Part shown: one piece after another, positions 21,060 through 29,910 of the stretch
Position numbering within the stretch: position 1 is the stretch's first letter
Layout: each line of letters begins with the position of its first letter
From: Streptomyces xanthophaeus
Lineage (GTDB): Bacteria > Actinomycetota > Actinomycetes > Streptomycetales > Streptomycetaceae
Assembly: GCF_000725805.1 (NCBI RefSeq)
Contig: NZ_KL647132.1
Span: 186,001-250,000 of the forward strand
DNA: 64,000 nt
Reading direction: 5' to 3'
The notes under the pieces: model-generated
Told to the model about the DNA's origin: nothing
Database searches by the model: none
Seen by the model: only the letters and a program-made list of their open reading frames with translations
Made by a program: the position numbers and the translations under genes

Positions 21060-22871
21060 ATGGGGTTCGACCGCAGGACGTTCTTGGGTTCCACGGCTGT
21101 GACGGGTGCGGCGGTGGCGCTGGTGGGGGGCGCGGCCGCTCCGGCTGCTGCTGCCGCTGCGCAGCCGGCGGGGCAGGGGTCGCAGGGCTCGCGGACGTAT
21201 GCGTTCACGGTGATGGGGACGACGGATCTGCACGGGAACGTCTTCAACTGGGACTACTTCACGGACCGGGAGTTCGATGACAAGGCGCACAACGACGTGG
21301 GTCTGGCGAAGATTTCGACTCTGGTGAATGAGGTGCGGGCAGCGAAGGGGCGGCGCAATACGCTGCTGATCGATGCGGGTGACACGATCCAGGGCACGCA
21401 GTTGTCGTATTACTACGCGAAGGTGGATCCGATCACGGCGCGGCGTGGTCCGGTGCATCCGATGGCGCAGGCGATGAATGCGATCGGGTACGACGCGGCG
21501 GCGCTGGGGAATCACGAGTTCAATTACGGGATTCCGGTGTTGCGGAAGTTCGAGGAGCAGTGTGATTTTCCGCTGCTGGGGGCGAATGCGCTGGATGCGA
21601 AGACGTTGCGGCCGGCGTTCGCGCCGTACAGCATGCACCGGTTGCGGACGCCGTGCGGGCGGGATGTGAAGGTGGCGGTGCTGGGGTTGACGAATCCGGG
21701 GATCGCGATCTGGGACAAGGCGCACGTGCAGGGGAAGATGACGTTCCCGGGTCTGGAGGAGCAGGCGGCGAAGTATGTGCCGCGGTTGCGTTCGATGGGT
21801 GCGGATGTGGTGATCGTGTCGGCGCATTCGGGGTCGAGCGGTACGTCTTCGTACGGGGACCAGTTGCCGTACGTGGAGAATGCGGTGGCTCTGGTGGCGG
21901 AGCAGGTGCCGGGGATCGACGCGATTCTGGTGGGGCATGCGCATACGGAGATCCCGGAGTACCGGGTGAGGAACAAGGCGACGGGTAAGGAGGTGGTGTT
22001 GTCGGAGCCGTTGAAGTGGGGGCAGCGGCTGACGTTGTTCGATTTCGAGCTGACGTGGGTGAAGGGGCGTTGGTCGGTGGCGAAGGTGTCGGCGAGCGTC
22101 ATGAATTCGAATGTGGCGGTGGAGGATCCGAAGATCACGGGGTTGTTGTCGGACGAGCACCGCAAGGTGGTGGCGTACGTGAACCAGGTGATCGGTACGT
22201 CGTTGCAGGCGATGAGTTCGGCGGAGGGTCCGGTGAAGGACGTGCCGGTGATCGATCTGATCAACCATGTGCAGGCGGAGACGGTGCGGGCGGCTCTGGC
22301 GGGTTCGGAGTGGGCGGCGTTGCCGGTGGTGTCGCAGGCTTCGTGTTTCTCGCGGACGGCGGGGATACCGGCGGGTCAGGTGACGATCCGGGATGCGGCG
22401 GGTCTGTATCCGTTCGAGAACACGTTGGAGGCGCGGCTGCTGACGGGTGCGCAGTTGAAGGATTATCTGGAGTATTCGGCTCGGTATTTCGTGCGGACGG
22501 CGCCGGGAGATGTGGTGGATCCGGCGAAGCTGACGAATGCGGAGGGGATTCCGGACTACAACTACGACGCGGTGTCCGGGCTGGTGTACGACGTGGACAT
22601 CGCGCAGCCGGTGGGTTCGCGGATCACGGGGTTGTCGTTCGGGGGTCGGGCGGTGGATCCGGCGGAGCGGTTCGTGCTGGCGGTGAACAACTACCGGGCC
22701 TCGGGGGGTGGGAACTTCCCGCATGTTCCGCAGGCCAGGCAGTTGTGGGCGGATTCGGATGAGATCCGGAACACGATCGTGTCGTGGGTGAAGGCGAAGG
22801 GGACGGTGGATGCGGCGCAGTTCGCTTCGGTGGGCTGGCGGCTGACGCGGGGGTCGGTCCCGGTGTTCTAG
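21060..22871 (+). CDS. Tat-exported bifunctional metallophosphatase/5'-nucleotidase
   Basis: A 603-residue secreted enzyme of the 5'-nucleotidase/2',3'-cyclic phosphodiesterase family. The start at 21060 follows GAGGGAGA. The twin-arginine signal is FDRRTFLGSTAVTGAAVAL. The two-metal phosphatase domain shows GTTDLHGN, LIDAGDTIQG, LGNHEFNYG and SAHSGSSG with downstream GHAHTE. The C-terminal nucleotidase domain contains NALDAK-type loops, GLYPFENTLEARLLTG and NNYRASGGGNFPH, with the aromatic/Arg substrate clamp. It scavenges phosphate and nucleosides outside the cell. Its codon choice is odd: G- and T-ending codons (GCG, GTG, TTG, GAT, AAT) dominate, unlike the C-ending liv genes. Confidence 0.93.
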   Translation: MGFDRRTFLGSTAVTGAAVALVGGAAAPAAAAAAQPAGQGSQGSRTYAFTVMGTTDLHGNVFNWDYFTDREFDDKAHNDVGLAKISTLVNEVRAAKGRRNTLLIDAGDTIQGTQLSYYYAKVDPITARRGPVHPMAQAMNAIGYDAAALGNHEFNYGIPVLRKFEEQCDFPLLGANALDAKTLRPAFAPYSMHRLRTPCGRDVKVAVLGLTNPGIAIWDKAHVQGKMTFPGLEEQAAKYVPRLRSMGADVVIVSAHSGSSGTSSYGDQLPYVENAVALVAEQVPGIDAILVGHAHTEIPEYRVRNKATGKEVVLSEPLKWGQRLTLFDFELTWVKGRWSVAKVSASVMNSNVAVEDPKITGLLSDEHRKVVAYVNQVIGTSLQAMSSAEGPVKDVPVIDLINHVQAETVRAALAGSEWAALPVVSQASCFSRTAGIPAGQVTIRDAAGLYPFENTLEARLLTGAQLKDYLEYSARYFVRTAPGDVVDPAKLTNAEGIPDYNYDAVSGLVYDVDIAQPVGSRITGLSFGGRAVDPAERFVLAVNNYRASGGGNFPHVPQARQLWADSDEIRNTIVSWVKAKGTVDAAQFASVGWRLTRGSVPVF

Positions 22872-22902
22872 CCGTGGTGGGTTGTTAGGGGTTGTCCGGT
22901 CG

Positions 22903-24312
22903 TCAGGGGTGGTCGACCAGCGGGAGCAGTTCGCCGGCGGGTCGGGGGCGGGTGTGCTCCCGCTGTTCGAGGCCGAAGGTGGTGAAGGCGGTGCGGCGGG
23001 GCTGGGGGTAGGGCTCTTTGCCGGTGAGGGTGTTGAGGATGGCGGCGCTGCGCCAGGCGGCGAGGCCGAGGTCGGGGGCGCCGACGCCGTGGGTGTGGCG
23101 TTCGCCGTTCTGGACGAAGATGCTGCCGGTGACGGCGGGGTCGGTGATCATCCGGTAGCGGTCGTCGATGCGGGGGCGGCCGGAGGAGTCTTTGCGCAGG
23201 TAGGGGTCGAGTCCGGCGAGGAGGCGGCTGAGGGGGCGTTCTCGGTAGCCGGTGGCGAGGACGACGGCGTCGGTGGTGAGGCGGGAGCGGGTGCCTTCTT
23301 CGACGTGTTCGAGGTGGAGTTCGACTTTGGTGGTGGCGACGCGGCCGGCGGTGCGGACGTGGACGCCGGGGGTGAGGACGGCGTCGGGCCAGCCTCCGTG
23401 GAGGGTGCGGCGGTAGAGCTCGTGGTGGATGGCGGCGATGGTGTCGGCGTCGATGCCTTTGTGGAGCTGCCATTGGGCGGGTACGAGGCGGTCGCGTACG
23501 GGTTCGGGGAGGGAGTGGAAGTAGCGGGTGTAGTCGGGGGTGAAGTGTTCGAGGCCGAGTTTGGAGTACTCCATGGGGGCGAAGGAGGGGGTGCGGGCGA
23601 GCCAGGTGAGGCGTTCTCGGCTGTCGGGGCGGGCGCGGAGGAGGTCGAGGAAGACTTCGGCGCCGGATTGGCCTGCTCCGATGACGGTGACGTGGGGGGC
23701 GCCGAGGATGCGGTCGCGGTGGTCGAGGTAGTCGGCGGAGTGGATGACGGGGACGGTGGGGGCTTCTACGAGGGGTCGTAGGGGTTCGGGGATGTGGGGG
23801 GCGGTGCCGATGCCGAGGGCGAGGTGGCGGGTGTAGGTGCGGCCGAGGGCTTCGGCTTCGCCGTCGGGGTCGAGTTGGGTGAAGTCGACTTCGAAGAGGT
23901 CGCGTTCGGGGTTCCAGCGGACGGCGTCGACCTGGTGGCCGAAGTGGAGTCCGGGGATGCGGCCGGCGACCCAGCGGCAGTAGGCGTCGTATTCGGCGCG
24001 GTGGATGTGGGACTGCTCGGCGAAGTAGAAGGGGAAGAGCCGTTCTTTGTGTTTGAGGTAGTTGAGGAAGCTCCAGGGGCTGGTGGGGTCGGCGAGGGTG
24101 ACGAGGTCGGCGAGGTGGGGGACTTGGAGGGTGGCGCCTTCGATGAGGAGTCCGGGGTGCCATCGGAAGTCGCGGCGCTGGTCGTAGAAGGCGGTGGCGA
24201 GTTCGCCTGCGCCTTGTCGGGGGAGGCCGTGGGCGAGGGCTGCGAGGGACAGGTTGAAGGGGCCGATGCCGATTCCGACGAGGTCGTGGGGTGCATCGAG
24301 CTGGGCGGTCAT
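22903..24312 (-). CDS. FAD/NADPH-dependent L-lysine/ornithine/diamine N-hydroxylase
   Basis: A 469-residue flavin N-monooxygenase of the IucD/SidA/DesB family. It has the FAD motif GIGIGPFNLSLAALAHG, the substrate-region pattern HPGLLIEGATLQVPHLADLV, the NADPH motif VTVIGAGQSGAEVFLDLL and the C-terminal ATGYRERPLSRLL. These enzymes make N-hydroxy amines for hydroxamate siderophores. The start overlaps the decarboxylase stop by four bases (ATGA), so the two are coupled. The decarboxylase partner suggests the substrate is a diamine (cadaverine or putrescine), as in DesA/DesB of desferrioxamine synthesis. No DesC acyltransferase or DesD synthetase is adjacent. Confidence 0.9.
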   Translation of the reverse strand: MTAQLDAPHDLVGIGIGPFNLSLAALAHGLPRQGAGELATAFYDQRRDFRWHPGLLIEGATLQVPHLADLVTLADPTSPWSFLNYLKHKERLFPFYFAEQSHIHRAEYDAYCRWVAGRIPGLHFGHQVDAVRWNPERDLFEVDFTQLDPDGEAEALGRTYTRHLALGIGTAPHIPEPLRPLVEAPTVPVIHSADYLDHRDRILGAPHVTVIGAGQSGAEVFLDLLRARPDSRERLTWLARTPSFAPMEYSKLGLEHFTPDYTRYFHSLPEPVRDRLVPAQWQLHKGIDADTIAAIHHELYRRTLHGGWPDAVLTPGVHVRTAGRVATTKVELHLEHVEEGTRSRLTTDAVVLATGYRERPLSRLLAGLDPYLRKDSSGRPRIDDRYRMITDPAVTGSIFVQNGERHTHGVGAPDLGLAAWRSAAILNTLTGKEPYPQPRRTAFTTFGLEQREHTRPRPAGELLPLVDHP

Positions 24313-25697
24313 CGGTGGGTGCTGCCTTCCAGGAGTGCGATGAGGGTGTCCAGGTCTGCCGCCGTGGTGTGGGGGTTGAGCAGGGTGGCTTTGAGCCAGA
24401 GGCGGCCGGCGGTGTGGGTGCGGCCGAGGACTGCGCGGCCCTCGTGGAGGAGGGTGCGGCGCAGGGCGGCGACCTGGTTGTCGTCGGCTCGGGTGGGCCG
24501 GAAGAGCACGGTGCTGATGGTGGGCGCCGAGTGCAGCTCGAAGCCGGGGTGGGCGTCGAGGAGGTGTGCGAGGTGTTGGGCGAGTGCGCAGGTGTGGTCG
24601 ATGAGGCGGGTGATTCCGTCGCGGCCGAGGGAGCGCAGGGTGGCGGCGGTTTTGAAGGCGTCGGGGCGTCGGGTGGTGCGGAGGGAGCGGCCGAGGAGGT
24701 CGGGGAGGCCTGCTTCGGTGTCGTCGGTGGCGTTGAGGTAGTCGGCCTGGTGGGCGAGGGGGGTCAGGAGGGTGGTGTCGGGGACGGCGAGGAGTCCGGC
24801 GGCGACGGGCTGCCAGCCGAGTTTGTGCAGGTCGATGGTGAGGGAGTGGGCGCGGTCGAGTCCGTCGAGCTGGTGGCGGTGGCGGGGGCTGAGGGCGAGG
24901 AGGCCTCCGTAGGCGGCGTCGATGTGGAGGTCGGCGCCGTGGTGTTCGCAGAGGTCGGCGATGGGGTGGAGGGGGTCGATGAGTCCGGCGTCGGTGGTTC
25001 CGGCGGTGGCGGTGACGAGGACGGGGCCGGGGGTGGCGGCGAGGGCTCGGGCGAGGTCGTCGGGGTGCAGGGTGCCGGTGGGGGTGGGGACGGTGATGGC
25101 GGGCGGGAGGCCGAGGAGCCAGGCGGCGCGGGGGACGGAGTGGTGGGCGTTGGCTCCGTGGAGGACGGTGAGGCGGGGGCCGTGGCGTTCGCGGGCGAGG
25201 AGCAGGGCGAGTTGGTTGGCTTCGGTGCCGCCGGTGGTGACGAGGGCGTCGGGGTGGGGGGCGTGGGGGTAGAACTCGGCGGCAAGGGTGCGGGTGAGGA
25301 GGGCTTCGACGGCGGAGGCGGCGGGGGCCTGGTCCCAGGAGTCGAGGGAGGGGTTGAGGGCGCTGGCGGCGAGGTCGGCGGCGGCTGCGACGGCGAGGGG
25401 TGGGCAGTGCAGGTGGGCTGCGCAGAGGGGTTCGGCGGGGTCGGCGGCGCCGGCGGCCAGGGTGTGGACGAGGGTGCGCAGGGCTTCGTGGTCGCCGGTG
25501 CCGTGGGCGGGCAGTACGTCGCCGAGTGCGGCGTGGACCTGGGCGGTGACGGTGTCGGGGCCGCCGGCGGGGAGGGGTCCGCCGCGGGCGCGGGCGCCGG
25601 TGCGGAGGGCGTCGAGGACGGTGTCGAGGAGCGGCCGTAGGGCGTCGGGGCCTGCGGGGCCGCCGGCGAGGGGTGGTGTGCCGGGCGGCGCGGTCAT
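24309..25697 (-). CDS. PLP-dependent group II decarboxylase (lysine/2,4-diaminobutyrate/aromatic type)
   Basis: A 462-residue fold-type I PLP enzyme. The ATG at 25697 follows GGAGGA. Motifs are TGGTEANQLALLLARERHG (phosphate-binding turn), ANAHHSVPRAAWLLG (His stacking on PLP), VTATAGTTDAGLIDPL, DLHIDAAYGG (Asp to pyridine N) and the Schiff-base Lys in LTIDLHKLGWQP. It is closest in pattern to DesA/Ddc-like decarboxylases acting on basic amino acids, which is inferred from the coupled N-hydroxylase gene. An upstream open frame reaching 26504 is repeat DNA, not protein. No iron-box sequence was seen in the upstream 120 bases. Confidence 0.88.
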   Translation of the reverse strand: MTAPPGTPPLAGGPAGPDALRPLLDTVLDALRTGARARGGPLPAGGPDTVTAQVHAALGDVLPAHGTGDHEALRTLVHTLAAGAADPAEPLCAAHLHCPPLAVAAAADLAASALNPSLDSWDQAPAASAVEALLTRTLAAEFYPHAPHPDALVTTGGTEANQLALLLARERHGPRLTVLHGANAHHSVPRAAWLLGLPPAITVPTPTGTLHPDDLARALAATPGPVLVTATAGTTDAGLIDPLHPIADLCEHHGADLHIDAAYGGLLALSPRHRHQLDGLDRAHSLTIDLHKLGWQPVAAGLLAVPDTTLLTPLAHQADYLNATDDTEAGLPDLLGRSLRTTRRPDAFKTAATLRSLGRDGITRLIDHTCALAQHLAHLLDAHPGFELHSAPTISTVLFRPTRADDNQVAALRRTLLHEGRAVLGRTHTAGRLWLKATLLNPHTTAADLDTLIALLEGSTHR

Positions 25698-25860
25698 CGG
25701 GTCCTCCGGAGGCGGGTTCGGCGCTGCCCGGGGGCGGCTGGGGCTGGGCCCCCGGTGGGTACAACGATCCGACCCGAATGGGGTAACCGCCGGGGTTTGT
25801 CCGTGCCCGTTCCGCTGGCGCGGTCCCGCTGGCGCGGGGCCGACCGGTGGGGCCCTACCG

Positions 25861-26280
25861 CTGCCCGCGGGGGCTGGGCGGGGGCGGGCTCTGCCGCTGC
25901 TTGCGGGGCTGGGCGGGGCTCTGCCATTGCCCGCCCGGGCTGGGCTCTGCCACGGCCCGCGGGGGCTGGGCTTTGCCGCTGCCCGCGGGGGCGGGGCTTT
26001 GCCGCTGCCCGCGGGAACGGGGCTGGGCTCTGCCACTGCACGCAGGGGCGAGGCTCTGTCGCTGCCCGCCGGGGGCTGGGCTCTGCCACGGCCCGCGGGG
26101 GCTGGGCTTTGCCGCTGCCCGCGGGAACGGGGCTGGGCTCTGCCACTGCACGCAGGGGCGAGGCTCTGTCGCTGCCCGCCGGGGGCTGGGCTCTGCCGCT
26201 GCCCGCGGGGGCGGGGCTCTGCCGCTGCCCGCCGCGGGACTGGGCTTTCCCGCTGCCCGCCGGGGCGGGCAGGGCCGGGG
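25861..26280. repeat. 27-bp tandem repeat family (block A) in a gene-free region
   Basis: About fifteen copies of a unit close to GGGGCTGGGCTCTGCCGCTG followed by CCCGCGG fill the block. A larger segment of roughly 120-145 bp occurs twice (from about 25939 and about 26085); the second copy lacks one 27-bp unit, the mark of recent unequal exchange. All minus-strand frames stay open only because the unit length is a multiple of three. No ribosome site or codon bias supports a gene. The rest of 25698-27246 outside blocks A and B holds no recognised feature. Confidence 0.85.
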
Positions 26281-26616
26281 CGGGCCCGTACGACCGCCGG
26301 ATCGCAGACGCCTGGACGGAGTGGCCGGGACTCCCCCAACGGTCGCCAGGGCGGGGGGGGAAAGTGGGCTGGCGGGACGACGGCCCGGTCAGTACGGAAC
26401 CCTCTGGCTCCGAGCCCGGCCGGCACAGGCGGGGCGGCCCGGAGCCCGCGCGGGACCGCGGCGGCCGGGTCGGCGCGAACCGGGCAGCGGAACGGGCGCG
26501 TCACCCGGCCGGAGGGGGCTCAACCTCGTGTGGCGCCCCCGCTCGGGTCGCACCACCCGCGCAAGGCGGACCCCTGGGGTGGAGGGTCACACCAACCGGC
26601 TGAGGCGAGCCCCCGC

Positions 26617-27200
26617 GCGGGTCGCGCCAACCGGACGGGACGCTCCCCCGGGGTCGGGGGCACACCGACCGGGCCCCCGCCCCCAGTGGCGAGCCAGCCC
26701 GGCGGAGGTCACACCAACCGGGCGGGGCGGACCCCGGGGTCGGGGGCGCACCACCGGGCCCCAACCCCGGTGGCGGGACGGCCCGGCGGAGGTCACACCC
26801 ACCAGACGGGACGGACCCCTGGGGTCGGGGACACACCACCGAGCCTCACCCCAGGTGGCGGGACGGCCCGGCGCGGGTTGCACCCACCAGACGGGACGGA
26901 CCCCCGAGGGCGGGGGCGCACCACCGGAGCCCCACCCCCGGTGGCAAGCCGACCCGGCGGAGGTCACACCCACCAGACGGGACGGACCCCCGAGGGCGGG
27001 GGCGCACCACCGGAGCCCCACCCCGAGTGACGGGACGGCCCGGCGCGGGTTGCACCGACGGGACGGGCCCCGGAGGCGGGGCCCACTACCGGGCCCCACC
27101 CCCGGGGGCGGGACGGCCCGGCGCGGGTTGCACCGACGGGACGGGCCCCGGGGGCGGGGGCATACCAGCCGGGCCCCGGTGGCGGGGTGCAGGGCTGGGG
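26617..27200. repeat. about 84-bp tandem repeat family (block B)
   Basis: At least six units begin with GGCGGAGGTCACACC or GGCGCGGGTTGCACC, at 26701, 26785, 26870, 26956, 27042 and 27120. Spacings are 84, 85, 86, 86 and 78 bases, and a more diverged unit precedes them. Two alternating subtypes of the start motif are present. The unequal spacings break any common reading frame, which argues against coding. The block ends about 50 bases beyond the pepN stop. Confidence 0.85.
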
Positions 27201-27246
27201 TGGCCTCCGTCCCCCCGGGGGCTCGGCGCATCGGGGAGGGGGTGGG

Positions 27247-29805
27247 TCAGGGGGTGCGGACGTGGAGGGCTCGGGAGAGGTCGGCGAGTTGGTCGTCGAG
27301 CTTGCGGCGCAGTGACGGCTGGATGTCCGGGTCGGCGAGGCAGGCGCGGCCGGCCTGGAGGTTGGCTTCGTCGACGGCGTAGGCGGGGAAGGCCCAGCGG
27401 CCTGCGGCTGCGCCGATGGCGGGGCCGCGGCGGGCGCTGAGGGCGACGGCCTCGGGGTAGTAGCGCGGCACGTAGTCCCGTACGAGTTCGCTCTGTTCGG
27501 GCTGCCAGAAGCCCTGGGCGACGGCGGTGAACAGGTAGTTGGAGAGGCCGTCGTCGTGGAACAGCTGCTGCCAGGCGGCGGCCTTGGCCTCGGGGGTGGG
27601 CAGTGCGGCGCGGCAGCGGGCGGCGCCTTCCTGGCCGGTGGCGCTGGGGTCGGCGGCAAGGGCGGCGTCGATCTCGGGTTCACCGGCGGCGCCGAGGACG
27701 CAGAGGCGGGCGAGGGTGCGCCAGCGCAGTTCGGGGTCGAGTTCGGGGCCGCCGGGGACGGTGTCGTCGGCGAGCCAGGTCGTGAGGGTGTGGGGCTGGG
27801 TGGCGCTGTCGATGAGGACGCGTACGGCGGTGAGCCGCAGGCCCGGGTCGGAGCCGTCCTCGGTGCGGCGCAGCAGGTCGCGGGCGATGGCGGTGAGGGT
27901 GGCGAGGGCGGCGCCGCGCTGGTCGGGGGCGGTGTAGCAGTCGGCGACCTGGGTGCGGGCGAAGCCGAGAACGCCTTGGACGATGGCGAGGTCGGCTTCT
28001 GCGGGCAGGTGGGCGCGGGCGGTGGCGAGGTAGTCGGCGGGGGCGAGTTCGCCGTCGCGGACCATGTCGCGCAGGGAGTTCCAGACGACGGCGCGGGTGA
28101 GCGGGTCGGGGATGCCGGAGAGGCTGCGCAGGGCGGTGTCGACGGAGGTGGGGTCGAGGCGGACCTTGGCGTAGGTGAGGTCGGCGTCGTTGAGGACGAG
28201 GAGTGCGGGGCGCGGGCCGCTGGCGGAGAGGATCTCGTCGGAGGGGACGTCGAGGTCGAGGAGTTCGCGCAGTTCCAGGACGCGGTCGTCGACGGGGTCG
28301 TGGTCGTAGAGGCCGGCGGCGATGTGGTGGGGGCGGCTGCCGCGGCGGTCGACGGTGAGGGTCCAGCCGGGGGGTCCGTCGGCGCTGACCTGGATCTTGG
28401 GGGTGAGGGTGTCGGTGCCGGTGGTGCGGAGCCAGGTGTCGGCCCAGGCGTGGACGTCGCGGTCGGTGTGGGCGGCGAGGGAGTCGACGAAGTCGGCGAG
28501 GGAAGCGTTGGCGAACTTGTGGCGGGCGAAGTGGGTGTTGATTCCGGCGAGGAAGTCCTTCTCGCCGAGCCAGGCGACGAGCTGGCGCAGGGCGGAGGCG
28601 CCCTTGGCGTAGGAGATGCCGTCGAAGTTGAGGAGGGCGGAGGCGGTGTCGGGTACGTCGTCGGGGTCGGGGGCGACGGGGTGGGTGGAGGGGCGCTGGT
28701 CTGCGTCGTAGCCCCAGGGCTTGCGGGTGGCGGCGAAGTCGGTCCAGGTGCCGGTGAAGCGGGTGGCTTCGGTGAGGGTCTGGTAGCCCATGTATTCGGC
28801 GAAGGACTCGTTGAGCCAGATGTCGTCGAACCAGCGGAGAGTGACGAGGTCGCCGAACCACATGTGGGCCATCTCGTGGGCGATGGTGACGGCGCGGCGC
28901 TGGCGTTCGGTGTCGGTGACGGCGGAGCGGAAGACGTATTCGTCGCGGAAGGTGACGAGGCCGGGGTTTTCCATGGCTCCGGCGTTGAACTCGGGGACGA
29001 AGGCCTGGTCGTAGGAGTCGAAGGGGTAGGGCTCGGTGAATTTCTGCTGGTAGCGGTCGAAGCAGTCCTTGGTGATGGAGAGGATCTCTTCGGCGTCGGC
29101 GTCCAGGTGGGGGGCGAGGGACTGGCGGCAGTGGATGCCGAAGGGGAGTCCGGCGTGTTCGGTGGTCACGCTGTGCCAGGGGCCTGCGGCTACGGCGGCG
29201 AGGTAGGTGGGGATGGGGGGTGTGGCGGCGGACCGCCACACTGCGGTCCGGCCCTCGGCGGTGTCCCTACCGTCCGGGCTGTCCGTCGTGTCCGTCGTGT
29301 CCGTCGTGTCGATGCGCGTGGTGATGCCGTTGGCGAGGACGGTCCAGTGTGCGGGCGCGGTGACGGTGAATTCGAAGACGGCCTTCAGGTCGGGCTGGTC
29401 GAAGGCCGGGAAGACCCGCTGGACGTCGTCGAGGAACATCTGGCTGTAGACGTACGTCCGGCCGTCCGCGGGGTCGGTGAAGCGGTGCAGGCCCTCGCCG
29501 GTGCGGGAGTAGCGCATGCGGGTGTCGGTGCGCAGCTCGTGGGGGCCTTCGGCCAGGCCGGGGAGGGGGAGGCGGTTGCCGTCGAGGGAGGCGGGGTCGA
29601 GGGGGTGGCCGTCGAGCGTGACGGAGCGCAGTTCGTCCGGCTTCAGCTCCAGGAAGGTGTCTCCGGCGGTGCGGGTGGTGAACCGGATGACGGTGGTGGA
29701 GTCGAAGGTCTCGTCGCCGCCGGTGAGGTCGAGGGTGACGGCGTAGTGGTGGACGTCGAGGAGCTGGGCTCGGTGCTGCGCTTCGTTGCGCGTCAGTGCG
29801 GACAT
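27247..29805 (-). CDS. pepN: aminopeptidase N (M1 family zinc metallopeptidase)
   Basis: An 852-residue cytosolic M1 aminopeptidase that trims N-terminal residues from peptides. Substrate recognition is by FNAGAMENPGLVTF. Zinc binding is by HEMAHMWFGDLVTLRW with the third ligand in WLNESFAEYMGY. The catalytic Tyr region and a C-terminal ERAP1-like helical domain follow. The start is uncertain: ATGs at 29805 and 29814 both lack a clear ribosome site. Near residues 165-185 an in-frame 9-bp repeat encodes DTTDTTDTTDS in a surface loop, not expected in other PepN. It is downstream of the chorismate mutase gene by 105 bases. Confidence 0.95.
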   Translation of the reverse strand: MSALTRNEAQHRAQLLDVHHYAVTLDLTGGDETFDSTTVIRFTTRTAGDTFLELKPDELRSVTLDGHPLDPASLDGNRLPLPGLAEGPHELRTDTRMRYSRTGEGLHRFTDPADGRTYVYSQMFLDDVQRVFPAFDQPDLKAVFEFTVTAPAHWTVLANGITTRIDTTDTTDTTDSPDGRDTAEGRTAVWRSAATPPIPTYLAAVAAGPWHSVTTEHAGLPFGIHCRQSLAPHLDADAEEILSITKDCFDRYQQKFTEPYPFDSYDQAFVPEFNAGAMENPGLVTFRDEYVFRSAVTDTERQRRAVTIAHEMAHMWFGDLVTLRWFDDIWLNESFAEYMGYQTLTEATRFTGTWTDFAATRKPWGYDADQRPSTHPVAPDPDDVPDTASALLNFDGISYAKGASALRQLVAWLGEKDFLAGINTHFARHKFANASLADFVDSLAAHTDRDVHAWADTWLRTTGTDTLTPKIQVSADGPPGWTLTVDRRGSRPHHIAAGLYDHDPVDDRVLELRELLDLDVPSDEILSASGPRPALLVLNDADLTYAKVRLDPTSVDTALRSLSGIPDPLTRAVVWNSLRDMVRDGELAPADYLATARAHLPAEADLAIVQGVLGFARTQVADCYTAPDQRGAALATLTAIARDLLRRTEDGSDPGLRLTAVRVLIDSATQPHTLTTWLADDTVPGGPELDPELRWRTLARLCVLGAAGEPEIDAALAADPSATGQEGAARCRAALPTPEAKAAAWQQLFHDDGLSNYLFTAVAQGFWQPEQSELVRDYVPRYYPEAVALSARRGPAIGAAAGRWAFPAYAVDEANLQAGRACLADPDIQPSLRRKLDDQLADLSRALHVRTP

Positions 29806-29910
29806 GGGGCCCATGCTGCCGCAAGGGGGCAGCCGGGCCCCAGGCGGTGTGATCTACGGCGCTACGGGACTACGGGCCGAGGGGCGGGGGCCGGGGGGCG
29901 GGGGCCGGGG

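Noticed and set aside
25698..25860. Iron-box (DmdR/IdeR) operator for the decarboxylase/hydroxylase pair
   Set aside because: No TTAGGTTAGG-like inverted repeat is visible.
24309..26504. Long N-terminal extension of the PLP decarboxylase
   Set aside because: The extra ~270 residues are the translation of the 27-bp repeats; the ATG at 25697 has a good ribosome site and fits family length.
25861..27200. CRISPR array
   Set aside because: Repeats are contiguous or nearly so without unique spacers, units are imperfect, and no cas genes are present.
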